From SAR324 cluster bacterium (GTDB taxonomy: Bacteria > SAR324 > NAC60-12), in the NCBI GenBank assembly GCA_015231825.1, contig JADGAV010000013.1, positions 1 to 64,000 on the forward strand: a stretch of 64,000 nt of DNA, given 5' to 3'. The position numbers were made by a program, and so were the translations under genes. Positions 10,134-18,350 of the stretch are shown here, in pieces. The first letter of the stretch is position 1, and each line of letters starts with the position of its first letter. Below the pieces are notes generated by a model. It made no database searches. It was not told the origin of the DNA and worked only from the letters and a program-made list of their open reading frames with translations.

Positions 10134-12443
10134 TCATTTCCAGGAGAAATCCAGGAGAGGAGCAAAATATCTGTCGTAACGTCCCATGATCGTGCCAGAA
10201 ATAACGATGGCCTGAGGAGTTTGAACAGAAGGAATTATAGTCTCATTCCATTCTCCCCCTTTCAGCTGACAATTGTCAACCAGTCTTTTTTTAATCGATT
10301 GGAAATGAATAGCATTTCCTCTTTGCTCCTTGCTTCCCCAAACGGTATGCCGATTGACGCTCCACAATAATTTGGAGTCCTCCATCGATTGGGAAAATTG
10401 GGAGGGAAGAGCTAAAAGCAGAAGGCGCTGATTGGTGCCCAGCATTAGCAGTTCGTGCTTTTTCAATGATGCCAGAACTGGAGATCCCAGTGAATTTGGA
10501 GTAATTGATAATTCTCTATAAATAAACCGAGGTTGCTCTTCAGGTTGAAGAAAGGCTAGAAGAGGACGGGCGATCTGGTACTTTACTTTTCTTTCCGCAG
10601 AACTAGGAATGAGCTGCTTTTCGAAATATTCGATAAAATTTTGCTGAATCGATTTCAGATATTCTTTCTGGTCCAACCGGAAATATTGAATCACCTCTAA
10701 TACAGTTTGGTCTCCTCGCTGGTCGTGAGGAAAAATTGTGACGTTGAGGGCAATCAAATCTTTAAGATATATTGATAAAGAATTACTTTTTGGATCAAAT
10801 TCCGGGAAACTGAAAATCATTGGTGCTTCGTTTAGAATAGCTTTCAAAGTCTCCTGTTTTTCCTGCGGTTTCAAGGAATTCATTAGCAGAGTCTTTGACA
10901 GAAAATTTTCAATTTCTGAGATTTCCCGATCCTTGATTCCTACTAAAAAACTCGCGAGAGAAAACAGTCCGTTTATAATCAAAGAAGGCTCATCTGGAGT
11001 AATTTCCTGCTTGTCCAAATGAAGTTTGCATCCCAATCGATCTTCAACTTTTGTGGACCAGGATTTCACACGTTTTTCGGTTCGACCGAAAATAAATCGG
11101 GCATAAAACTTTTCCAACCCTTTCGCGAGATTCTGACGTTCCTGATCACTCAAATTGTGAAATGCATTCGGGTATTTTTCAGGGTGTGCAGATTGGTGAG
11201 CTGTGAGACAGCGATAAAGAAACAGGCGGTCATACTCGCTTCGCAGCTGAAGATTTCCGATTTCATTCAAAGCCGATTGCAGTATTTCCTGAGAAATCGG
11301 AAACTGGTACACCAATTCCGTTAACTCTGCTCCATAAATCCAATTGGCTTCGCGGTGACGGTAATCACCCCCAAACAAAGAAGCCGATTCATTTGCTAGA
11401 ATTCCTATTGTTTCGTGCAGAAGACGCAACGCGTATTTTTCGCTAAAATGGATCGCGAGCTGTTTTGTACCGGTTTTGCCGATTTCTGTAGCCAGCATTG
11501 AAGCACCCATAGTCACTGGATTGGTACCCAGTACCACTCTTCCAAAATAGTAGAGGGGTTGAGCATATTCCAAATAGGGAACTGCTCTTTCATAAAATTC
11601 AAATCCTTTCACTCCTTTTTGAATGAAACCATAGGTTTCTTTGAGAGTTCGATCTTTGATATTCATTGGCAAACGATCCAGCAATACAATCAGATTGATA
11701 GAAAACTGATTCACAGCTCTCAGTAATTTTTCAATATCTGTTTGCAACAAGGGGTGCTCAGAATCGGGATTGTAAATACGCGCAATCGATTCAATCAAAT
11801 CGAGGATGTCCTCCCATAAAAGTGAACCCTGGAATTCTCCCTTCCGATAGTATTTCCTATTTTTAATATGATCAAAAAAAGACTCCGTTTGATTTTTAAG
11901 CAATTGAGCTACTTCTCTGTCTTTGGCATTCAGTTGCCTTTCTTCTTCAAAGTTCTCAGAAGAATCTACCTCGGTAGGAAATTCCATCCACTCGTGATAG
12001 GTCTTTAACCTTTGGTTGAAGTGAAGGACTCTTTTTTCTAAAACTGCCAAATCTTCTTTTAATTGCTTCTCCTGCTGAACGATCAAATCTTTTTTTTCCT
12101 GCAACTCCATCTTTTGTGCTTTCAAACGTAGGGATTCGGGGATTTCCTTTTTTTGAAACAAAAGAATGAATCCCAACAAAGACAACGAACCGGAACCATA
12201 GAGATACCACTGTAATGGACCGGAGATTGAGTCCGTCAGCAGGATACCAATCCAGTTCAATGTGAATCCAAAAAGGATTAAAGGGACGGGCAGTTTTTCA
12301 ATGAATTTTTTAATAATAACCTTATTGTCAAAATGTAGACTGGCGATGTCAGTTTTGCTTGGTTTCAGACTAGCAGAGGTGCAATCGCAATGTCTATTGA
12401 AATTAATCCTGTAAAATTTTGAGAAATTTTCGGAATTTTTCAA
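10134..12443 (-). CDS. Unknown membrane-anchored coiled-coil protein
   Basis: A 769-residue product of no family I recognise. Two hydrophobic segments lie close together near the N-terminus (LPVPLILFGFTLNWIGILL and YLYGSGSLSLLGFILLF, about residues 51-98). A charged Glu/Lys/Gln-rich coiled coil follows (about 100-155), then a large helical body. The middle region includes YFGRVVLGTNPVTMG and HFSEKYALRLLHETIG. The C-terminal 150 residues look more like a beta-rich cytosolic domain. The start is uncertain: the longest frame begins with TTG at 12443 and has no good ribosome binding site, and no ATG precedes the membrane segments. It is divergent from the cNMP-binding histidine kinase with 271 bp between them. 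Confidence 0.72.
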   Translation of the reverse strand: MKNSENFSKFYRINFNRHCDCTSASLKPSKTDIASLHFDNKVIIKKFIEKLPVPLILFGFTLNWIGILLTDSISGPLQWYLYGSGSLSLLGFILLFQKKEIPESLRLKAQKMELQEKKDLIVQQEKQLKEDLAVLEKRVLHFNQRLKTYHEWMEFPTEVDSSENFEEERQLNAKDREVAQLLKNQTESFFDHIKNRKYYRKGEFQGSLLWEDILDLIESIARIYNPDSEHPLLQTDIEKLLRAVNQFSINLIVLLDRLPMNIKDRTLKETYGFIQKGVKGFEFYERAVPYLEYAQPLYYFGRVVLGTNPVTMGASMLATEIGKTGTKQLAIHFSEKYALRLLHETIGILANESASLFGGDYRHREANWIYGAELTELVYQFPISQEILQSALNEIGNLQLRSEYDRLFLYRCLTAHQSAHPEKYPNAFHNLSDQERQNLAKGLEKFYARFIFGRTEKRVKSWSTKVEDRLGCKLHLDKQEITPDEPSLIINGLFSLASFLVGIKDREISEIENFLSKTLLMNSLKPQEKQETLKAILNEAPMIFSFPEFDPKSNSLSIYLKDLIALNVTIFPHDQRGDQTVLEVIQYFRLDQKEYLKSIQQNFIEYFEKQLIPSSAERKVKYQIARPLLAFLQPEEQPRFIYRELSITPNSLGSPVLASLKKHELLMLGTNQRLLLLALPSQFSQSMEDSKLLWSVNRHTVWGSKEQRGNAIHFQSIKKRLVDNCQLKGGEWNETIIPSVQTPQAIVISGTIMGRYDRYFAPLLDFSWK

Positions 12444-12714
12444 TTGTTTGGCTGCATTAACTTGCTTACAGTATTCCTTTTCAGATTAAGTGATGCTGAT
12501 TTTTTACATTTTTACTCAAAAATTTGCTTTATTTAAAAAATTGAAAGAACTAATATCTCATGAACAAGAGGCTCTCCAGAAATCCTTTTTAATTCTTTAA
12601 TTTTGAAACCAACTAGTTGCAGTTATTGTCAGTTTTTATTAGATTGAATAACACAAGATTGCAGATTTAAACCTAAGGGAACATAGTGAAAAAAATATCA
12701 GACATTCGTAGGCC

Positions 12715-14181
12715 GTGGAAAATATGAATTTGCCAAATCAAAATCTTTTAGAAGAAAATCAAAGAATCATTGAGCATTTAAGAAAATCCCGGCTTTTTGA
12801 GCATCTGCAGGAATCCGTTCTACAAAAATTACTTTCTTTGTCTGAGATTGAGAAAGTGACGCCTGGCTCAAAAATACTCATAGAAGGAGAGGCCAATTCC
12901 AAAATATATTTTCTGATTGAAGGAAAAGTGGTCGTCTATTGTGGAGAAGAGCAGATTCTGAATCTAAAAAGATGCGGAGATATTTTTGGAGAAATCAGCG
13001 CAATTTCAAGCAATCCATGTTCTGCTAGTGTGGTTGCCGATTCCGGAGTGGAGCTGTTTGCAATCTCAGCCAGTCACATCAGGGACCATAGTGACGGGCA
13101 AGAAAAAAACCCTCTGAGAGATATTCTTTATCGTTTATTTGCGTTGATTCTGGTCGATAAACTGGATTTGACAACACGAAAAGCAAAACAGTATGAGGCA
13201 ACCAACAAACAACTCCACAGTGCACAAATTGAGCTTCAAAATGCTCATGACGAACTGGAAAAACGGAACTTTGAACTTCAAGAAGAAGTTAGCAGTCACG
13301 AACACTCCGAAGTGGCCTTGACCCAAATCAATGCAGAGCTAGAAAAGAAATCTGAAGAATTACAGCAGGCATTGGAAATTCAACAGATGATGAACGACAA
13401 TTTGCTGGACACAACAATGCAGCTGAATGAAACCAAAGCTCAGTTGATTCAATCTCAAAAATTGGAAGCGATAGGAACATTGGCGGGAGGAGTTGCTCAT
13501 GAATTCAATAATTTACTTTCTCCGATTTTGGGATACACCCAAATGCTGATGATTGGAAAAACATCAGAGGACGATGCGGAGGCATTGGAACAGATCTATC
13601 AGGCAGGAAGTCGTGCGAAAGAACTCGTGGAGCAAGTGCTCATGTTCAGTCGAAAAACCCTTCCGAAGAAGGAACTGATTCATTTAACGTCGGTTGTGAC
13701 AAAAAGTGTAGAATTTTTGCAGCAAACGCTGCCTTCATCAATCTTACTGACACATGAAAGTGCTGATGATATTCCTGACATTTTAGCGGATCCATTCCAA
13801 ATACACCAAATTCTTGTCAATCTTTGTATTAATTCGAGCCATGCCATGCCGGAAGGCGGGGAAATAAAGGTATCACTAGCTCATGATGAATTTTGTGAAA
13901 TTGCAACCGAAGATGCAAAAATCCAGGGAGACTTTGTCATATTGGCAGTACGGGACACCGGGCAGGGTATGGATGATAAAACAGTGGGACGGATTTTTGA
14001 TCCATTTTTTACTACAAAAGAAGTCGGCAAAGGAACCGGTCTGGGACTTTCGGTAGTTCACGGGATTGTTCAAGATCACGATGCTCATATAATCGTGAAC
14101 AGCAGGTTAGGAGAAGGGACAAAGTTTACTATCTATTTTCCGGCACAATCTGAACCTGAAAATGGCGAAGGGAAAGATTGA
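12715..14181 (+). CDS. Cyclic-nucleotide-binding-domain sensor histidine kinase
   Basis: A 488-residue cytosolic kinase. Residues about 25-140 form a Crp-like cNMP-binding beta-barrel (GSKILIEGEANSKIYFLIEG, then GDIFGEISAISSNPCSASV). The LFEHL entry helix is typical of this domain. A long coiled coil follows (about 155-250), with repeated Glu/Gln/Leu heptads. The kinase core has the phosphoacceptor H262 in GGVAHEFNNLL, an N-box LVNLCINSSHAMPEGG, a G1 box DTGQGMD and DPFFTTKEVGKGTGLGL. No receiver domain or partner response regulator is adjacent. The start may be GTG at 12715 or ATG at 12724; neither has a strong ribosome binding site. The barrel lacks a clear canonical cAMP-binding Arg in its phosphate-binding loop (NPCSASVV), so the ligand is uncertain. 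Confidence 0.93.
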   Translation: MENMNLPNQNLLEENQRIIEHLRKSRLFEHLQESVLQKLLSLSEIEKVTPGSKILIEGEANSKIYFLIEGKVVVYCGEEQILNLKRCGDIFGEISAISSNPCSASVVADSGVELFAISASHIRDHSDGQEKNPLRDILYRLFALILVDKLDLTTRKAKQYEATNKQLHSAQIELQNAHDELEKRNFELQEEVSSHEHSEVALTQINAELEKKSEELQQALEIQQMMNDNLLDTTMQLNETKAQLIQSQKLEAIGTLAGGVAHEFNNLLSPILGYTQMLMIGKTSEDDAEALEQIYQAGSRAKELVEQVLMFSRKTLPKKELIHLTSVVTKSVEFLQQTLPSSILLTHESADDIPDILADPFQIHQILVNLCINSSHAMPEGGEIKVSLAHDEFCEIATEDAKIQGDFVILAVRDTGQGMDDKTVGRIFDPFFTTKEVGKGTGLGLSVVHGIVQDHDAHIIVNSRLGEGTKFTIYFPAQSEPENGEGKD

Positions 14182-14222
14182 GGACGAAACTAATATATCA
14201 CACTTCTTCATACGGGGCGAAG

Positions 14223-14253
14223 GAACAGTTTTTTAGCAAAACGTTCTTTTTTT
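14223..14253 (+). terminator. Intrinsic terminator after the histidine kinase gene
   Basis: Arms GAAC-(A)-GTTTT at 14223-14232 and AAAACGTTC at 14238-14246 pair with one bulged A around a five-base loop, and are followed by seven T residues at 14247-14253. This is the normal form of a Rho-independent terminator, 40 bases after the kinase stop codon. Confidence 0.75.
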
Positions 14254-14305
14254 ACCAATATTTTTTGCTGAAATTATAAGTGCGCTTTTTTTAAACTGAG
14301 GATTT

Positions 14306-16972
14306 TTAACGTTTGCTGCTTTTGAGTAGTTGTTGAATAGAGGGGTAAATGAACTTAAAATGGGCCTCCAGGTGTCCCTTTTTGAGATCATCAGGAAGCG
14401 GTGGAAGATTTGTTGCTCCCTGAACTGCATCAAGGACGGAGGTGACCATAAGGTCTGAAGCATTTTCGTTTCCAGTTACTTCATAGGCAACAAGATCTCC
14501 TTTTCGATTCAGCGTAGCGAGTACAAAAACATTTCCTCCTGAAGGTACCCGGCCGGTGATATAGTCTCTGGGAGGATTATTCCTCCAACTATAGAGCAAG
14601 GCCTTGGCCCAACGGCCCATGTATGATTCATAAGGCCAATTATAGTCATTCAATCCATAAGACATCCCCGAAGAATTTTGAGAACCAACAACGATTTGCG
14701 TGGGAGGGATCGATGACGCAGATTTTCCAGTGCCGTACTGCTTCAGCAATGTCGAAGAATTGAAAGTCCCAAGAGCATTCGAAAGGGTTCCCTGCAGACG
14801 TCCCTCTGCAGCAAGTGCAGATTTTTGTCGGCCATTTTGAATATCCTGATCAGGATTGAGAAAATAATTTTCAGGAAGGGGTGCTTGCCTTCGGTTTTTC
14901 ACTTTGGATTGAATAAGGCCTTTGTTACCAGTTTGCAGCAATGCGATTTCCTGGCTAGTTTGAATTCCTGCAGAAAATCCGTCGGTTGTTGAGGTTTCAA
15001 TCTCTGCCTGATTTTTTCTTCCTCTTGAATGAATTTCGATATTATCCTGCATTGTCTTTCCCTGGTTGCCCGATACTTTTTCCTGCGGATGCTTTGCAAT
15101 GAATTTATCAGACGCCTCATCGTTCTTGTCCTCAGCCTGAATAGGCTTTTTCTCGGCCTCGAGCTCTACGACAGCGTTTTCTACTGATTCAGTTAGCGGT
15201 CTGTCCTCCCGTCTTTTGAGTGGTTCTGCTGGTTTTTTCTGTTTAAAATTTTGCATCATTTCTGTTTCCAGAATTTTGCTCGATTGTTGATCTGAAGCTG
15301 GATTAAAAATTTTTGGTTGATCCAAATCCGAAGTTTCAAGTTGCAGAACAGCCACTTTTTTTGAATCCCGTGATAGCTTGAGTTGTCTTTCAGTAATTTC
15401 TTCCAATCCAACTTGATTCTCGTATTTTTCAGAAAAAGAGCTTTCCTGCATTTTTGCTGAATTTTCTTCACCTGTTGAAATTTTTTCATTTTGCAGATCG
15501 AATTCGTCAAAATTTTTCTCTTCCGCCCCTGACGAAGTTTTTATTCCATCGATCATTGAATCAATTGGCTTTTCGTTTTCCGTTGCAGGCTCGATTGATT
15601 TTTCCAAACGGTCTGCCCTGCCTTTTTCTGGACTAATCAGTGTCTGGTCAACTGCCTTTTCCGGGACTTCCTTCGATTTTTCTATGTTTATCTCATTCTT
15701 TTTCCATTGAGCAGTCTCATAGTCCTCAGTGAAAAGATTTGAATCATGAAATTCCCGGGGGAGCACTTCTTTTACTTTCGATTCAGAAAAGGGAACAGCT
15801 TGGTTTTTTCGATCGATCGCCATGCTTTTGTTTTCGAAATTCGTTTCAGTAAAAAATTTTTCTGTAACCTTTGAAGTCTTAGTTTCTGTGTTTTTTCCTG
15901 CGTTCTCTAAAACTGACAAAGACCGGTTTGATTTCTCAGGATCCTGAAATATTTTTTCTTTGTTGGAGTTGTTTTGGTCATTTCTTCCTGTTCCAACTGA
16001 AATGATTGTTGTTTCTGCATTTTCAGTGATTTGAGGGGTTTCGTCATTTGTTTTAAATTTATTGCTGACTTCTTTCTGAGTTCCTGAATTCGCGGGTGCT
16101 TGTGGCAATTGCGATGATTTTGAAAGTGGTAGGTTTTCAAATTTTTTGGGTAATAAATCAAAATCCGAGGAACTGGATTCCCTATTTGCCGAATCTTTCC
16201 GGATCAATGGACTTTTTTGAGCAGCCTTCGCCAATTTCATACTCAACTGTTCAGATTCTTTTTCCTGAATCAAATCATTGAGTGGTTTCTGGGGACTGAG
16301 TTCGGGGACATCTGGATCAATTCGAGGCGTTTCGGAATTTTGTTCAAGAACTCTTGATTGGACGATCGAATGCTCAGGTGCAGGTAAACTTTTTGGCAGA
16401 GTGGGGGACTTTTGAATGGGATCGGTCAGTGCTTGCTCGGTTTTTGAAATTTTCTTAAAAATGCTTTGTTTCTGTAATTCCTCTTCTTTTCGAAGACTGT
16501 TCTTTAAAGTTGGGATCGGTTCGATCTTGATTTTTTGGACTTGATCCAAATTGGGGGTCGTTTTGAAAATCGCCGGGTCGATACTGTCTTCTGTCTGAGC
16601 GGACTCTTCAAGTATATTTTCCAGAGGTTCTTGAGGAAAAGGATCTTTCTGAGCACTTGGTCGGATTAAGGGGCTTTTCTGTGTGCCTGGGTCGATTGCA
16701 GTTGATCGTCCAGGTGTTGTTGGTGATCTTTCAATTGATTCGGGATTATTGACACTGATTTGTAGCTTAGGAACAGGTTCATTAATGTCAAGAAATTCAA
16801 TGGTCAATTGAGTGTTCTTGATGGATTCAGGGGGAAATAAAAAAGGAGGCAGCAGAAAAATAAGAAGCGCGTGGATCAAAAATGCTGCTGCAAGTGCAAC
16901 ACTCCAGACACGCCAGGAAAATCGATAAGATAAAGGAACACGAAAGAAGGATTCAGTTGGAATCGTCGACAA
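14306..16972 (-). CDS. Very long TonB-family protein with a disordered linker
   Basis: An inner-membrane-anchored periplasmic protein of about 888 residues. One N-terminal membrane helix (WSVALAAAFLIHALLIFLLP) is followed by more than 600 residues of low-complexity Lys/Glu/Ser/Gln/Pro sequence. The last 100 residues form a TonB C-terminal domain (FVLATLNRKGDLVAYEVTG, then LPPLPDDLKKGHLEAHFKF). TonB proteins are usually about 240 residues, so the linker is exceptionally long. The open frame extends to 17080, but that start would overlap gatC by over 120 bases. I prefer TTG at 16972, which overlaps by 20 bases. No exbB/exbD or outer-membrane receptor is adjacent. A gliding or polarity scaffold of the AgmX/GltJ type is an alternative. 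Confidence 0.78.
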   Translation of the reverse strand: MSTIPTESFFRVPLSYRFSWRVWSVALAAAFLIHALLIFLLPPFLFPPESIKNTQLTIEFLDINEPVPKLQISVNNPESIERSPTTPGRSTAIDPGTQKSPLIRPSAQKDPFPQEPLENILEESAQTEDSIDPAIFKTTPNLDQVQKIKIEPIPTLKNSLRKEEELQKQSIFKKISKTEQALTDPIQKSPTLPKSLPAPEHSIVQSRVLEQNSETPRIDPDVPELSPQKPLNDLIQEKESEQLSMKLAKAAQKSPLIRKDSANRESSSSDFDLLPKKFENLPLSKSSQLPQAPANSGTQKEVSNKFKTNDETPQITENAETTIISVGTGRNDQNNSNKEKIFQDPEKSNRSLSVLENAGKNTETKTSKVTEKFFTETNFENKSMAIDRKNQAVPFSESKVKEVLPREFHDSNLFTEDYETAQWKKNEINIEKSKEVPEKAVDQTLISPEKGRADRLEKSIEPATENEKPIDSMIDGIKTSSGAEEKNFDEFDLQNEKISTGEENSAKMQESSFSEKYENQVGLEEITERQLKLSRDSKKVAVLQLETSDLDQPKIFNPASDQQSSKILETEMMQNFKQKKPAEPLKRREDRPLTESVENAVVELEAEKKPIQAEDKNDEASDKFIAKHPQEKVSGNQGKTMQDNIEIHSRGRKNQAEIETSTTDGFSAGIQTSQEIALLQTGNKGLIQSKVKNRRQAPLPENYFLNPDQDIQNGRQKSALAAEGRLQGTLSNALGTFNSSTLLKQYGTGKSASSIPPTQIVVGSQNSSGMSYGLNDYNWPYESYMGRWAKALLYSWRNNPPRDYITGRVPSGGNVFVLATLNRKGDLVAYEVTGNENASDLMVTSVLDAVQGATNLPPLPDDLKKGHLEAHFKFIYPSIQQLLKSSKR

Positions 16973-17237
16973 CTTTAGGAACTTTAAAGCATCGGTTTTC
17001 TGTATAGGGACTGAACTGTTCGGGCGAAACAGAAGAAACTTCAGTTTTGTCTTCACGAAAAATGACCATGGAGCTTTCATCGCGATCCACAGATTCGGAT
17101 GGGACGTCTATTGAATCTAAAACTTCAAAGTAATCGAGAATTGTTGAAAATTGATGGGCGAAAATCTCTGTTTCTTCCTCTGTTATCTCTAGAGAGGACA
17201 GGTTTGCAATTTTTGTAACATCTTCAATTGAGAACAT
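16953..17237 (-). CDS. gatC: Asp-tRNA(Asn)/Glu-tRNA(Gln) amidotransferase subunit C
   Basis: A 94-residue GatC. The N-terminal pattern FSIEDVTKIANLSSLEITEE and the following STILDYFEVLDSIDV are characteristic. GatC stabilises the GatA-GatB amidotransferase, which converts misacylated Glu-tRNA(Gln) or Asp-tRNA(Asn) to the amidated form. gatA and gatB are not in this window. The gene lies 35 bp downstream of fabZ and just overlaps the TonB-family gene, so it appears to be part of a mixed housekeeping operon. Confidence 0.9.
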   Translation of the reverse strand: MFSIEDVTKIANLSSLEITEEETEIFAHQFSTILDYFEVLDSIDVPSESVDRDESSMVIFREDKTEVSSVSPEQFSPYTENRCFKVPKVVDDSN

Positions 17238-17272
17238 ACTTTTCTTTTTGTAGTTCGAGTCTTGTTGATTGA

Positions 17273-17722
17273 CTATTGCTTGTGTTCGTTCCGAGGGTAT
17301 ATCATCATTTTGATCAATGCGGAAGCGACTACATTTCCATCAACCAAAGCGGTTCCCGAAAAGTGCCAGAGATTTTGGCGGTTGGCTCCAACTTCTACAT
17401 CAAGGATAACCTGGTCACCGGGAACAATGGGACGTTTAAAGCGAGTTTTGTCGATTCCGCCAAATAATATATCCGGGATCCCTTCTCCTCCGACTTCCTG
17501 GTGGACAGCCACTCCTCCAACTTGTGCCATTGCTTCTACAATCAAGACTCCAGGCATGACCGGTCTTCCAGGAAAATGCCCCTGGAAAAAAGGTTCACTT
17601 CCCGAAACATTTTTTAAGCCTTTGCAGAATTTTCCCGGCTCAAGTTCCAAAATTCGATCAATCAAAAGAAATGGATAGCGTTGTGGAATTATTGCCTTAA
17701 TTTGTTCAAGGTCGTAAACCAT
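17273..17722 (-). CDS. fabZ: 3-hydroxyacyl-[acyl-carrier-protein] dehydratase FabZ
   Basis: A hot-dog-fold dehydratase that removes water from 3-hydroxyacyl-ACP in type II fatty acid synthesis. With the ATG at 17722 the protein has 149 residues, the usual length. It starts MVYDLEQIKAIIPQRYPFLL and carries catalytic H49 in GHFPGRPVMPG and E63 in EAMAQVGG. The frame could open at a TTG 45 bases upstream, inside the ompH-like gene, but the ATG gives the family-typical start and has AGG shortly before it. It begins four bases after the stop of the OmpH-like gene, an association common in Gram-negative envelope operons. Confidence 0.96.
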   Translation of the reverse strand: MVYDLEQIKAIIPQRYPFLLIDRILELEPGKFCKGLKNVSGSEPFFQGHFPGRPVMPGVLIVEAMAQVGGVAVHQEVGGEGIPDILFGGIDKTRFKRPIVPGDQVILDVEVGANRQNLWHFSGTALVDGNVVASALIKMMIYPRNEHKQ

Positions 17723-17726
17723 CGGC

Positions 17727-18266
17727 CTATTGTTTGCTTGGGGTTTTGATTGAGTTGTAGTGATCAATAACCTCGTTCGTCAAATCTGTTGTCTCGTTGT
17801 TCATATACAAAATCACTTCGGATGCTGTTTTTTCAAGAATAAGATCATAGGTTCCTTTTTTTGCCACGGTCCGAATCACAGCTTTTAATTCCTTAAATAT
17901 TTCTGAAGTGATTTGCCTTTCTTTTTTGCGTAGATCCTGTTCAAACTTCCGACTTTTTTGAACTAAACTCTGTTCTTTATTTCTCAGTTCTCCTTCTTTC
18001 TGTTGTCTGGCATCTTTTTTTAAAAGCACATTGTTTCGTAATTCTTCAACTTGCTTTCTGAGGTCTTCCTGCTCCAGTTTGAGTTCTTGCTGTTTTTGAC
18101 GTCCTTCAGATTCCAGGAGATTTTTAGACCGCATCCCCTCCTCTGAACCATTGAGTGCGTGATTTAAATCAACGACCCCGATTTTTAATGGTGCCGCTAC
18201 CGGTATCTGGATCTGCACGAACAAAAATATGAATAAAAGGAGAGGAACTAATTTAAAAAATTTCAC
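17727..18266 (-). CDS. OmpH/Skp-family periplasmic chaperone
   Basis: A 179-residue protein with a signal peptide (LVPLLLFIFLFVQIQIPVAA), then the Skp-type start IGVVDLNHALNGSEEG and a long charged coiled coil (about 55-125) like the tentacles of Skp. It ends in the small beta-domain segment YDLILEKTASEVILYMN. Skp-family proteins hold unfolded outer membrane proteins in the periplasm. The start is GTG, preceded by the near-perfect ribosome binding site CGGAGGTATTT. It is followed by fabZ, as in many Gram-negative bacteria. Confidence 0.87.
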   Translation of the reverse strand: MKFFKLVPLLLFIFLFVQIQIPVAAPLKIGVVDLNHALNGSEEGMRSKNLLESEGRQKQQELKLEQEDLRKQVEELRNNVLLKKDARQQKEGELRNKEQSLVQKSRKFEQDLRKKERQITSEIFKELKAVIRTVAKKGTYDLILEKTASEVILYMNNETTDLTNEVIDHYNSIKTPSKQ

Positions 18267-18350
18267 AAATACCTCCGAAAGCAGAGTCTAAAGTTAAAAT
18301 TGGAGCAAGAAGATGTCAGCAAACCGACAGGAACATGGAATTAAACAAAG

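Noticed and set aside
16973..17080. N-terminal extension of the TonB-family protein
   Set aside because: It lies inside gatC in another frame, has no ribosome binding site, and does not resemble a TonB N-terminus.
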